NCBI RefSeq assembly: GCF_000003815.2
Contig: NC_049993.1
Span: 14,336,745 to 14,400,744 of the forward strand
DNA length: 64,000 bases
DNA from: Branchiostoma floridae
Taxonomy: Eukaryota; Chordata; Leptocardii; Amphioxiformes; Branchiostomatidae
Direction: 5' to 3'
The notes under the pieces were generated by a model. It was given only the letters and a program-made list of their open reading frames with translations. It was not told the DNA's origin and searched no databases. Of this stretch, positions 34,738-46,829 are shown piece by piece (within the stretch, counting starts at the first letter, position 1; each line of letters begins with the position of its first letter). The translations under genes and the position numbers were made by a program.

Positions 34738-36529
34738 AGCTTCAAACATTCAGAATAAAGGTATTAATAAGAAAACTCTTACAAAATATATAAGTTTACA
34801 AAGATTATGAATAAAAGTATAATGGAGAAAATGGTTGAATTGATAAATGTATGAATAAATAAAGGAATGGATTAAAGTCATTGTACGTTCATTCTCTTCA
34901 AAGATTAGCACTCTTTGTGATAAGGCGCAAATATATATGAATGTGATATCTTGCAACGTTTATAATTAATAATGTATACTAATAAGTACAATTTCTTCCA
35001 TTATATTTACAGTAGAGAAGCATAGATTAATACATTTTAAAGTGTAGAACTGTCCATAAGGATTTCATGACCAATTACGTAAGAAACAGATGGTCACATC
35101 GACTGGTAAGCGTGTGTGCGTCCAAAAACTCGCTCTGACGGATGAAGACGAATTACATCTCTCCCTGGGTACACAGAATTGCTTTTCTACCGTAATCATT
35201 GATTACTTAAAGTCGGAATTAGTAGGGCCCCCTCATAAAACGATCTAGTAAAAGGGTCCATGCGACAAACGCTGCCTTCTTCCCAAATGATTTAGTCAAG
35301 CGCGTTCAATTAATCGATCTTTTATGCATTCGCATGTCTTTTCTGCTGATGTCACTTTATGATATTTGCAAGGCGAAGCCCTAAAATGTAGTGGGAGGTG
35401 TGCACCCCTCGCGAAGCCATTAGTGAAATTAAATGACTAGACCTTATGACTCCTGGATATTTCGAAGAATAGGTTTACCAATGGTATTCACACCGAGGTC
35501 AAGTCTTTGCAAAATGTCTTTAAGATCCAAGAAAAAGGAGATAAGAGAACGAGGACGGGGTCATGGTATGGCAAGTCCAATTCTCGATGTCCCTGAACTC
35601 AGGCGTCCATCTTTATTTATGGAGTACTTATAACTGCAATTCATGGGGCGACTTCAAAATTACATCTGACGGAGATTGGAAAGAAGCCATGCAATAAGAA
35701 ATGAGGAACCACTAGGGGTTTATTGGGTGCCAAAGCGAGCAGAACGTGGGAAAAGGCATCAGAAAGATGGGGACATGGAAATCGAATTGAACACACCGAT
35801 GGTGTAAATGCAATTTAGGGTCTTTCAGATAACGCAAGCCTGTGGGATATCTTCGGCAATCTTTGAGGGATCTTCTTTGTTAAAGGAAAGGGGGGGGGGG
35901 ATCTCAGGGAATATGTCTCAATTCAATTCTTGCTCATGTATATGTGCTTTAACTCCTTCTTCTCCAAAACTTAGTTGTTTTTATTAAAGATTGATAGTTG
36001 CCTTCCATTTCTTAGAATTACTGGAGAAGTACAATATTTCCTGTGAAGGCTTTTTTTTCAATTATGTTGATACATTGTTAACAACTATCATGAATGTAGT
36101 CTTTGAGGGTTTCCGTGAATTTCTCAGCATATATGTAAAGTTTATTATTGTTTATGGTGTTTCTCTCTTTTGTCTTGTTTTATATACCTATTGAGGTTAT
36201 TGTGCCTGTCTTTTTGGCACCTGTAAATGTTTATAAACAGATAATAAAACACCGTTGGAAAAATGATGATGATAGAAAAATACCATTTGGTCAGTAACAA
36301 TCAAAAGACCATTTAAATCATACCCTGTTTTCAGCGAGGCATTTTTATGCTCCTTTACAGTTGAAATGATGACATGTTGAAACAACGATATTCAAAATAA
36401 GCACCCGGTTTAGGCTATAAATTAAAGCATTCATGAATGCTGGAAGGAATATTATCACCGCAACAGTAAAAATGCCATGTTAATTCGTCAATTTATTCTA
36501 ATATAATAATATTCTTTTCCAAGTCTTGA
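34738..36529. other. Non-coding stretch, possible regulatory block at 35.2-35.7 kb
   Basis: 35.2-35.7 kb is less AT-rich with homeodomain-like cores (ATCATTGATTACTT, TTCAATTAATCGATC) and no repeat signature. A G-run lies at 35889. I see no exon here. Confidence 0.3.
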
Positions 36530-37180
36530 AAAATGGTGGCCCCTGCAGTTCCGAAAGAGCAACTAGGGGCCCTGGTCTACGCCACTCATTCTCTGCTCCT
36601 ATAGCTAGTGCTATCTATTTGTCAAGAATCGCGCCCTTACATGTCCAGACCACAACGGGAAGCTCTACGGCAGTACCGTTATAAGCCGCAAGGCGACCAA
36701 ACATCTAGCCATTTTGAGATCTTACCAAGGCCTGTCAATACACCAAATATCAAGACGACCGGTTCAGGCATTTAAGAGTTATGTCTCTTATTCATAAAAG
36801 CCACCAAAAACATAACCTTCTCAGCGATGATAACTGTGACAGATTTGATTTAGATACATCTACTGTCTCGATCTCCCTTGTAGCTGGACCACTTGCCGTG
36901 GTTGCAGTTCTTGCCTAGCATCAAGACCACGCTAGTTTTTCGCACGTTTTTTATCTTTTATTTTGTACCATTGTACCATGAGTATGCTTAATGCTAGTTA
37001 CTAATGTATATCTTGATGATGTCATGCTGCTGCTGCTATTGTATATATTATTGTATAGTCTATGTTGTGCCATGTATGAGTTTTTATCTGCGCAAGGCTG
37101 TCTCCAAAGGTGCATTTTGCACCTGTTTTGCACTCCCATTCACTCCCTGTGATGAATACAAATAAAGAAATAAAGACAGT
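36530..37180 (+). mobile_element. Probable LINE 3' region
   Basis: The right end GTGATGAATACAAATAAAGAAATAAAG looks like a retrotransposon tail, preceded by AAAGGTGCATTTTGCACCTG, a hairpin common in 3' UTRs. The left part is moderately GC-rich with broken frames. The family cannot be assigned. Confidence 0.35.
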
Positions 37181-40100
37181 GCTGTGACTTCCAAGATCTA
37201 CGATTTCTCGTTAGCTCGTGCAATAGGGTATGTCATATCATCAGGCGCCTCGCAGCTTAACAAGATTTGTCAGCCACAATAACGATAACACGCATCATGC
37301 ATATCTTTACTCGATGTTTATGATACAGATTTATTCCCCTCATTAAAGATTTATGATTTTTCAAGATATTATGATATGAACACTCACAAACATATCAAAA
37401 CATCAAAGACCATAGAGTGAATAATGACTGCTAATGTATGATTAATCTGTGAAACGAAAATTAACAAAGCAATACATAACGCAGAAAAGAATAGTATCGT
37501 GGCGAACTATACAAAATAAAAGTATCAACCACAGATCCTTCGGTAGACAATCATAGCTAAACAATTTTTTTTTTCATTTCTTTTAGAACTGACTAAAAAG
37601 ACAGGGATTGTTCATATTTATATACGTTGTAAGGCTCTGACGATAGATATTTAACTCCACGAAAAAAGAATAATTTGAGTCTGTGTGTTTCTGTATGTTT
37701 TTCTTTATATCTGTGCTTCCAAATATTTGTAGTCAGCACGTTTTCTTTCAACTCATGATCAATTAAAACTTTTAGATGGATTGGGATAATATTGAGAGAA
37801 ATGTCATACTTTTGACATATGTAATTACGTACGTTATTTAAGTGTGTATTTGTATGCATAGATTATGCACATGAAGTGTAGTTTTAGGCTTAAACTATTT
37901 TATGGCGGTATAGGGTCTCCGAACTAGTGTCTCCCTTGTACAAACTTCACAAAATACAGTTGGACGTATCACGTTATGTTACGAGTGTTGTATCCTAACA
38001 GAAAACAGGAGAGTTAGATAGATAATAGGAAACTCTGGTATAGCCAGTTACGAAATATCTAGCTGTCTTTTCCAGAATAAAAACCTTGTTTTTTTACGAC
38101 TACCAGATTCAGCTGTTTTTATTTTTACAAAGCGATGTTCACAATGTAATAAACTGGCTAGCTGAAACACATGTGACGACGATAAAAAGATACACAGGTT
38201 TGAATTTTAAGCCAGACATAAAAGGTTTAATTAAATGGGCTTAATGATTGCCAAACATAGTACCCAAAACATCAAACAAGTCCTATTTTTTTGTTGCCAT
38301 ATGGAAGTTCTTCCTCTATGTAGGTATAGAGTTTAATGGTTCTTTGCGATGGCCAGAGACTATAAATGACACGCATCTTACCAAGCACATTGAAGGGCGG
38401 GGGATTTAATCTAAGCCACGAATGTCATCTTCTCACGGACGCCTGTTTTATGACTGAAGTCGTAAAATAGATATTGGTGTTATAGGTCAACTGTGTCCTA
38501 ATTTAGCAAGAATTCCCCCTCGGCACCTTGCATCGTGCGACCTTTTTCTCCAGCGAAGTGAGGCAAAATGTCAAGCTGTTTAGAATGTATATAGCCACGA
38601 TGTGCACACAGCAGTCAACATGACTTTTCAACGATGCATGGCCAGACTTCAAATCCACAAGGATTTTGGGTTATCACGACTTGCGAGTGACGGAAACTCG
38701 GGGGAATTCTGATACAGGTCTTGGGTAAGCGAAGTAAAATGGCAAATATGTGGGTGGATATACCATCAGAATGCCAAGACACGGTTGGCTTGAGGAGCAG
38801 GTTGGATCGCTATGCATGGCGAAGATTTCGGCAGTTTTCTTACGAACCCGCGGCCATGAAAAGTAAGGGGATGTCAAATCTTTCATGTTTGCTGTGATAA
38901 AATGGGGAATATGGCCCTGCCTGTCATAAAAGCACCAGCCATTGAGGCATCGGTTATGACTGTGACACAGCCGTAGTTGACATTCACATGCCTTTCTGAT
39001 GCTTTATTACCCTCATAAATACACTTCTCCACACGGGAAGAGAATAGAAAGTCGTAATAACAAGAGCATCATCACATCTGTGCCGACCATATTTCTTCTT
39101 AACATAGGCAATCTTAACGAAAGTCTTGTTCAAGAATGTCCAACAAATGGACGTCAAAGGCTTTTATGCAAATAGTGCTTTGACTTTGCTAACTGTGCTA
39201 AGTAAATAAAAATATATCTTGGGAACGTGTAAAAAGAGTCCAAACAAAATATATTTACAGTCATATGTGTTATTCCACAATGGCCGAATAGTTGAATGTT
39301 CAAGCACCTCACACAAATCAAAGAGTAACTGCATTGACTTCTTACGGTACCAAGCAACATCTTGGGGATACCTGACGACATATAGGTCTACACGAGTCAT
39401 CTTCACTTATGTCCTATCTCCAAATATCCATACAAAAAAGATGTCATCTCATCACACAAATCAAAGAGTACATGCATAGACTTCTAACTATATCTAGCAA
39501 ATATTACTATGCATATAGACTCAGATCTTGGACGTACCTGAGTAGATCTAGGTCGCATGCATCGTTGGTGTGTATCATTGAAGCTGCTGGAAGCTTGGGA
39601 TGTTCTTGACAAACGATTGGACCTTCTCAAAGCCATACGTCTCCTGCTGATACCAGGAGATAACGCTCGTGTACCGGAAGAAACATTGGCGCCAGCTACA
39701 AGTCACGTGGCAGTTGGTAGTAGGAACCTGGTGCTCAAGTCATGATTTAAATTCATCTGGTGAGGTTACCGCTAGCCGAGTGGAGGGCAACGGAGATAAT
39801 TGGAAAGCTTGGGAACACATGATGGGCAGTTACCGAGCGGTGCAGTGCAATAACGGTGCTTCACGCCTTTTTACCTGAAAGCAAAAGTAACTAAAGGAGA
39901 CGCATACAAAGTTAAAGGCCATGAAAAAATACATCTTCAAGTTAGTAGATTTAAGGCAGAAAGTTAAAATGAATTAGATGGGGCTCTTATAATGCAAAAT
40001 TGCATGCTAATTTGAAGTTCAACAGCATGAGGTTCTGGTGTGTGCTTTTGTCTTTGCTGGAATATTGTTGTAAGAAATATTGCTAGAAACAAGGTATAAA

Positions 40101-40638
40101 TCAAAACGCTTGAAAACAGGGCATAGGACTACAAATCAAGAGATTAGTGTGATGCAATATTATGTCAGTATAGGAGAAAGGAAAAAAAATAGACTTTCAA
40201 ATTTTTCTTCAGTGGAATGAAACTTGGCAGAAAAAATGATCAATTTTCGAGTTGCGTAAAAACTCCGAATGACCAAATGGATACAATTTATTAAAGAACA
40301 GTTACCGAGAAATGAAGAGATTAAGTCAAAATCAAATCATTTGTCTTGCAGATACGATAACCATTGATGACATAACTATTGATAAAAGCTTAAGTCGATC
40401 TGGAAAAACAATATACTTTCGTATTAACCCTTTGAGATAGATGCTGAATAAATTACAACTGATGAACGGAAAGAATTACAATACATTGTAAAACCAAAAC
40501 TAGAAAGTAACTCAATTTACTTTTGTTATAAACCCTAAAGGGCCGTGCCTGATTATTTTATATTCATCCCAAATTAGTAGATAAATACTTCCTAAAGAAG
40601 TGAATTCTTAACTAATACTACAGACAATGTTTTTATGA
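37181..40638. other. Non-coding stretch with one short direct repeat
   Basis: CACACAAATCAAAGAGTA followed by a similar 15 bases occurs at 39311 and 39455. The region 39.5-39.9 kb is gene-like in composition and has a minus-strand peptide with an Ig-like look, which I rejected. The block 38.35-38.95 kb is non-repetitive and less AT-rich. No supported gene. Confidence 0.35.
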
Positions 40639-40876
40639 TCTAAGATTAAACGTTCATCTGTGTTGCAAGCTAAAAGACAAAAGGAAACTAGATTTCATCT
40701 TCCGAACACTTTAAATGATTTGGATCCAAATTTTCAGCTGGCTCTGTCAGCCTTGTTCACGGAATGGAGACAACCTTTAGCAGAGACGGGGGGCGACACA
40801 TGTAATTCTTTACTGCAGTCAGGGGCTTTAACATCACATTCTGAAAATTACATCAAACAGTTCTATTTCAAAATAT
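40639..40876 (+). CDS. Weak candidate exon
   Basis: An open plus-strand frame contains LNDLDPNFQLALSALFTEW and GDTCNSLLQSGALTSHSENY, with mixed, protein-like composition, and runs into a good donor (ATTTG|GTAAGTTTG). A pyrimidine-poor GCAAG acceptor lies at about 40669. It resembles no family I know. It does not join in frame to the candidate at 41.9 kb by the best splice sites. Confidence 0.22.
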
Positions 40877-41167
40877 TTGGTAAGTTTGAATTATTTCAAA
40901 GTGTCTGTTAGAAAAGGTTAATTTTCTTTTATAATGATTTTCTGTGCAATAATGCAGTACATTAGAAGTACATACATTTGGGCTGATGCTATAACACGTG
41001 AAAGTGGTGAGCTCATGGCCTGTGACGTCAAAAGCAGATTGACCTCTTGGCCCTTCCCTGGTAATATCTTAGACGTATGGCCCCGAGAGTATTGAAAGCT
41101 CCTCAGCCCTCACGAAAGGGCTTTCTCCGAGTTATTATGGAATGATATAGATCATTTCTAACCTTAC

Positions 41168-41282
41168 CTCTGCGTTTCTGAGCTGTCTACAGAATACATC
41201 TCAAAAGTTCATTCAGATCTTCAGAAGGTTCCAACGTTTCTGTTGCTGCATCATCAAAACGTTGATCCTGACATGCTGCATC
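41168..41282 (-). CDS. Weak candidate exon, possibly a last coding exon
   Basis: On the minus strand a strong acceptor (TTTTTGTTTTAG) and a donor (CAGAG|GTAAGG) bound 115 nt. Read from phase 1 it gives AACQDQRFDDAATETLEPSE and continues DLNELLRCIL to a TAG stop before the donor, so the donor would lie in a 3' UTR. The acidic, protein-like composition is suggestive. No family recognised and no partner exon found. Confidence 0.25.
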
Positions 41283-41932
41283 TAAAACAAAAACATAGAT
41301 AAAATGATATCTGGTCATTGTCGCTACGTTCTTATCAGTGATTGTCTTTATTTAGCCGTTTAGGACCCCTTTCTTGTGCGACCATACAGTAACCAAGAGG
41401 AGATTTGAATGGACATGGGATCTAAAATTTGATCAGGAGAGGTCTATTCTAATAGCCACATAAAGAAAGTATTGTTTGAAAAGTCAAATTTTCCCTAAAA
41501 ATATGTCGAGTTTTTTCACAAAGTTTGTTAGATCATCGATGGATTTTTTTCTGGTAGAATATGCATGCTTTTTAATCTATCGGTCTAGACTGTCTGTCTA
41601 GAATCCATAAAAGTTTTTAGTGATACATATTGGTGCCTCTAGCTAAAACATGTCGACCGGAAGATGCTTTTTTCAGTTTTGACAGCTTTAAACATTTCTT
41701 TAACGATTCTCGTTCTTTAGAGACAGTGTTTTCTAAAAAAAGAAACAACCTCTTCTTATGCACGTATGGGTAAGACGATAGTATGCATTGTTGTAGCTAT
41801 GGTCATCTTTTTACATTGAAAAAGTCACGATATCGAGAGACCTTGGTCTACTTATCTGCTTAGTGTAAAGGACATTCTTGTCACGAACCTAGCACCCTAA
41901 ACGTGCATCTGAATTTAGAATACTCTTTTCAG

Positions 41933-42115
41933 TTGGGAAGATTAATTAGCAGTCGCGCCAGAGATTTAGATTACAGACTTCGATCAACCGGTACCGTTGC
42001 TTCCACTAGCTCGGGTCGAAGACGACATCCCCCAGTAATGAAAGCAGCCTCTATTGGTAAATCGAACAGTCGGCTGCCTTCCAGAGTTTCTCTGAAACAA
42101 AAGCTCGCCTCCTAG
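41933..42115 (+). CDS. Weak candidate terminal exon
   Basis: A good acceptor (ATACTCTTTTCAG) is followed by an open frame LGRLISSRARDLDYRLRSTG and a basic Ser-rich stretch, ending SLKQKLAS and TAG. A donor-like GGTAAATC lies inside at about 42056. Basic, low-order composition; no domain recognised. Confidence 0.22.
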   Translation: MGRLISSRARDLDYRLRSTGTVASTSSGRRRHPPVMKAASIGKSNSRLPSRVSLKQKLAS

Positions 42116-42711
42116 ACATTTTAAATAGAAAGACTCTTAGGAAAGAATAATGTTAGCGTGATGGGTGTTCAAAGAGCAGTGAGGTCTTCCCCTTATCGAT
42201 AGTTAAGGAAGACAGAGCACTGTATTGTAGGAATGGTTGAGGTCAAGACTAGGTCGTTGCCATTGCGGACAGTTTGAAGGCTTCATCAGACAGCGAGAAG
42301 AGCTGGCATGGATATGTTTCTCGTTAAGAACATATTTTTTACTGACAATGATTAACGATACCAACGCGCTCATAACTAAATATCAAACCCTAACGCCTAC
42401 GGAACGTCACGATAAAGACATATATGGCTCCCTTTTCATGAAAAGATACACATTACATTGTATCTCGATGGCATAAATAATATCTTTACTGCTTTGCAAA
42501 TATTATGACGTTTTTAAAAATATGATAAATGTTCCTAAGGTGAGCATACAAATAGTCAAGTCCAAGTGTGGCTCTCATTTATGCCCTCAGACACTGGCTT
42601 ACATTCCACGTCGCTGGCATAAAGTTGCTAAACTGCTATTTATACTGCTTATAGAAGCCTATGAATGTCTATGCAACATCACACACAGCTAGGCGGTAAA
42701 TATACCTAAAT

Positions 42712-42955
42712 CTGGTATCTCACTGCACTTGCGTCACGCTTTCGTCACTGCGAGCTTCGAAAGATAATCAAATATTTTCTGAGATAAAGAACGAATTTTC
42801 TTAGTTTTTTTAGTATTTTACGCCTCTTAGATCATACTTTTACGTATTACGCAACATCTAAATAAAAAAAAAATCGGAGAAAACAGCAAAAGAGTGGCGC
42901 AATGAACGAACCCCGGAGTGACGCAAGTTTGACACAAGCGCAGTGAGATACCACC
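42712..42955. mobile_element. MITE family 1, complete copy
   Basis: Ends CTGGTATCTCACTGCACTTG and CAAGCGCAGTGAGATACCAC are inverted; inner TCACTGCGAGCTTCG pairs with CGAACCCCGGAGTGACGC. Same core as the copies at 15.6 and 18.4 kb (CTTTTACGTATTACGCAACA). Confidence 0.85.
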
Positions 42956-44196
42956 TCAATGGGGAGGGTGTGTAATTATTGCCACGTTCTCATCCCACCC
43001 AAGGACTCTAATTTACATTTCATTCCGCTGGGACGAACCTTGTCTTATAGGAATCAGATAAGTGACCTACATAAAACAGATTAATGCCCAAATGAAGATA
43101 CATAAAGGTCATGTTGTTGTGGCGGTTGGCCATTAGTTCCAGAGGTTCCTTAATTGCCATGAGAAGCTATTAATCTGTCCGGTCTTAACCGCGCTGATAT
43201 CGAGGGACTGGTTATTTACGGGGTATAGATTGTGTACTTCGGTACTTAACGTTTTACAGCCTGAGCTACAAATGATAAAACGCGAGGGGATAGCGTGTTA
43301 TAGTTTCTACGCCCCAGGCGAAACCACACGTATAGCCACGACTGTTAGAAAGTAGAAATTCAGCTGGACTTAAAACAAAATAGTCTCTAGGCAGACGTGT
43401 CAGATAAAAAAAAGAGAAGAATTTGGCCAAATAGGGACAAATAATTTACAATGGGTTTTCAGTCAGGCTTTTGCAGTATATCCAGCTAGCCGAACAGTTC
43501 AGTTCACTTTTATTCACAACTTTGCCAAATTTGCCTATTACTATTCGGCCAGATCAGACAGTCTGGTAGAGACCAAAACGAAACATTTTTCATCTTCAAA
43601 CATCAACAAAAACCTCCCTTCTTTGGAAAGCAATTTCTTTTTAAAACATTTGACAACTCTTCTCCTATAAAAACATGCATAAAATACATAAATCCCTTTG
43701 AAACAGCTCAGATACTTCTAGAATATATATAATTGGTACTCTTTACAAAATTATCAAAGTCTTCCATTCTTCTTATATACCACTGATTTACCGTGTTTGA
43801 AATTAATTACAGACATTCCTTTCAAATATAATTTGTATCAAACTGTATATGAAGATAAAAAAGATTAAAACTTAGTCGTCTAGTAAAAAAAGCTTCGAAA
43901 TGTACAGGAAAACTTAGTCGTAGGATCGTGCTCTTGAATTGCGGTAGAGCTAGAAACGCACTAGTAGCAAAATAGACAATTTATATTTTGATGAGATTAC
44001 TTGGTCGCTCTATGTGCTGGGGACATGGGTCATTGGTGCACGAGTGGCGTTAGAGAATTGGATTTCTATTGGGACGGGACGTTGGATGACAATACTTTAT
44101 AATCGTAAAAAGTACATCTATCAATCAAGCAAACGAAAAGTAGAAGTGAAATTCATATCTCTAGAAATACAAGCCATTTACTCAGTCCGTTCCTCG

Positions 44197-44375
44197 AGGT
44201 GCACTCTCACTGCACTTGCGTCAAGCTTGTGTCAATGCGGGGTTCGTTCACTGCGTCACTGTTATATTTTCTACGATTTTTTATAATTTAGATGTTGCGT
44301 AATATAAACGTATGAGTATCTTTAGAACCCCGCAGTGACGCAAGCAGGACACAAGTGCATTGAGAGTGCACCTTT
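44197..44375. mobile_element. MITE family 1, short copy
   Basis: Ends AGGTGCACTCTCACTGCACT and AAGTGCATTGAGAGTGCACCT; subterminal GCGGGGTTCGTTCACTGCG and AACCCCGCAGTGACGCAAG are inverted. The centre (GATGTTGCGTAATATAAACG) is inverted relative to the other copies, so this copy may be built from two right halves. Confidence 0.85.
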
Positions 44376-45159
44376 AGCAATAGTGTCAATTGCGAAATAT
44401 CCTACACATACAAATCGTGTATACTCAATCTACCATTGGACATTAAAATTTATTAGTATCTGGATCTGTAGAGCTAATTTACCAGCGGCAACAGCTGGTT
44501 ATATCATACACTGAACAATCCTTCATATTTGACATTAACATAACTAGTTGTACGCGTTCTTTAAATCTAATGACGATGCCCTTATGATATTTGATGGCAA
44601 CGATTTCAATAGTTCTGGGAATATACGAATCACCACAGTACTTTGAATTACAGTTTCTATTCTCCATGATAAAACTATTCATCTAGATCTGCCTTCATCT
44701 AAGATGTTTGCATTTAACATTTCTTATAAAGTTTTTCAATGGCGTCCATTTCTTAGAAAAGTAAGATAAGGCATCCATGCCTGATAAATATATTTTTATT
44801 GCATTCAGAATTTCCATGATATCCCTTTGAAAGCCTAAGTCTTTAACACTGCACGTTATGTCATATGTCATACGCTATAGATTCACATCTGGAATACATC
44901 TGTGAAAATAATGCATTTTGCATACCAATGGAATGGTTTTGTCAAAGGAAATGTTATCTCTAGTTTGCACTTGAGCATTTTTTTCATACACGACCATCGG
45001 CTAGAATGTTGCGCTAATAAGCGCGGCCCTACGGTTAAGAAGCTTAAGAGGGACGGTAGAAGGAATGAGTGATGATGTGACCTTTGGTTTAAGACGTTTA
45101 GCACCAAGGCCAAGACTAATGGTAGGATTAGAGATAACGACAGGGACATGACGATAGCG

Positions 45160-45560
45160 TTCAGGTCGGAGGAGGGTAATCTATCAGTCTACGCCACCGG
45201 TGTTACCAGCGCCAAGATAGCCCTGTCCCCAGTGGTTTCGAGTAATCCGGTCTCTTTTACACCAGCGTCGTGCTGTGTAAGTGTTGTGTAACTGTTGGGA
45301 AACCTAGAAGTCAGTCAGTCAGTCATAGTCATACGGTGAATTGCAGTACCGTTGGGGTTACACTGCCCCTTACGGGGTGGCATACCCTTTTTTTTCTAGC
45401 TGAATACGAGACGGGGATGCACCAGGTCTCCCGTCCGGGTGAATGATGTAAATCATCGTGGGGCTGATACGGTATGAGGGTGCGCCAGGCCTCCATCCGG
45501 GGGATTTAAAGTGAATCAACGACTCTAGACAGAACTATTTGCTCCATCGCACACCGCACC
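45160..45560. repeat. Repeat-rich block of unknown family
   Basis: It has a GTCAGTCAGTCA microsatellite at 45312 and a direct repeat GG(A/G)TGC(A/G)CCAGG(T/C)CTCC at about 45416 and 45480, 64 bp apart. It is GC-richer than the flanks and has no open frame of note. It looks like an untranslated part of a retroelement. Confidence 0.45.
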
Positions 45561-45639
45561 GTTGCACGTGTGATGGTTTAACGTGACTGGGGTATGGCTC
45601 TTCCAAAACACGAGACCTCAATTTGACGTCCTATCCGAG

Positions 45640-45815
45640 GGACGGCCTTAGCCAAAGCTAAGTACTCATTTGCAACTAAGTTAAGTGAGGAAAGACGTGT
45701 CAAGTGCCTTTTCCAAGGGCACAAGATCGGTGACATAGCAGGAGTCGAACACGAGACCCCTCGGTCCTGAGCCAAACGCACTGCCTCTGCGCCACGTGAT
45801 CTCATTTGAGACCCA
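45640..45815 (-). mobile_element. tRNA-derived SINE, family B
   Basis: On the minus strand an A-box-like GTGGCGCAGAGG and a B box GTGTTCGACTCC (45752-45741) are followed by CTTGTGCCCTTGGAAAAGGC and CACGTCTTTCCTCACTT, matching the plus-strand copy at 58.7 kb. The open minus-strand frame over it is incidental. Confidence 0.8.
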
Positions 45816-45839
45816 AAGTTGTTGGGTTTGTATCCCCTC

Positions 45840-45935
45840 AAATTCTAATGGCACTATGCCTCTAAGAAAGGCACGTTTACTTTCCTCACTCCACCTAAGT
45901 GTGAGTAACTAGTTCTAGTTCGTAATCCGCAAACT
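45840..45935 (+). mobile_element. SINE family B, partial copy head to head with the previous one
   Basis: AAGAAAGGCACGTTTACTTTCCTCACTCC and CCTAAGTGTGAGT align with GGAAAGGCACTTTACACG and GACTCAGGTGAAATTGAGT of the 58.7-kb copy, in plus orientation. Confidence 0.5.
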
Positions 45936-46289
45936 TCCTAGTGGGAATATCACGCGGATGGTCGGGGACAGTAAGGGCAGTGGAAGCAGGTTGTACTACA
46001 AACAGTGTATAACAACGTACTGCGCCTGTGGTACTTAGGGGCGCTCTTCTTTGGCTCTTTGCACTTTAACTATGAGACTACCTTTACCTTTATTTTAATT
46101 TCTTTACACTTAACAGTGTTGTTTTGTTTTGATTTCTTTCAAGCAATATTGATAGCATTGAATTCAAAGAAAACCATAGGCCATATGCACATAAATCCAA
46201 TTTTGGTCACTGAATTATTATTCAAAAGTCTCCATTTAGTAGAAGCTACTGCCACTCAAGTTCCTTTTTATTTATGACATCGATATCTT

Positions 46290-46820
46290 TTATCTGTATG
46301 TCCTTCCAGCACCAGATGGTGCAAAGGGCGACTTATCTTCGTTTTTAAAGCCCTCTATACACAACGAATGCTGAGTATGAGAAGAAAAAGCAATAAATCC
46401 GAGGGGCCGGTAACGGTAGGGTCTACCGGTACAAAATCTTTTTTTTGTTGATGGACCGGTCCTAAGAAAATGAACCCGAAAAAAATAGGTGGACCTGTTG
46501 TTGGACAAATTAGAAAATAAACAAATTACATCGGTACTACAGGGCAGGCATTCACGAGTTTTTAAGCTTATTGGTCCAAGAACATAACAAGAGCGAAGAA
46601 GAGGAGAGTTGATAGTCGTTTTTATCAAGTTTCTACATGTACTCAAACTTAGTCTAACTTTAACAGAAGCAGTAAGCGTTGTTATTGTGAAGTTTGGACA
46701 CTCCACCAAACAGATTCCTTTGTAGCAAAATAGATCATTATTATTAGTATTGCCGATTCTTAAACTATTAGGTCCAGGTTCCAGTCCGGAACTAGACCTA
46801 GTCCTATGGATCTGGACCAT
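46290..46820 (-). other. 176-codon open frame over a probable repeat
   Basis: This is a long frame for such AT-rich DNA, but the translation (Ser/Thr/Arg-rich, for example TYFFRVHFLRTGPSTKKRF) has no motif or splice signal. The DNA contains repeated ACCGGT/GGACC words (GGTCTACCGGTAC, GATGGACCGGTCC, GGTCCAGGTTCC), suggesting a repeat family. I do not call it a gene. Confidence 0.3.
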
Positions 46821-46829
46821 ACCTGGACA

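Noticed and set aside
39164-39406. Minus-strand peptide with DVAWYRKK, also Ig-like at a glance
   Set aside because: No cysteine pair at Ig spacing and no splice sites; part of the DNA is a short direct repeat.
39560-39740. Minus-strand peptide VTCSW...VISWYQQE resembling an Ig V domain
   Set aside because: No acceptor with a pyrimidine tract, no DxGxYxC partner downstream, and a stop soon after; the likeness is limited to a few residues.
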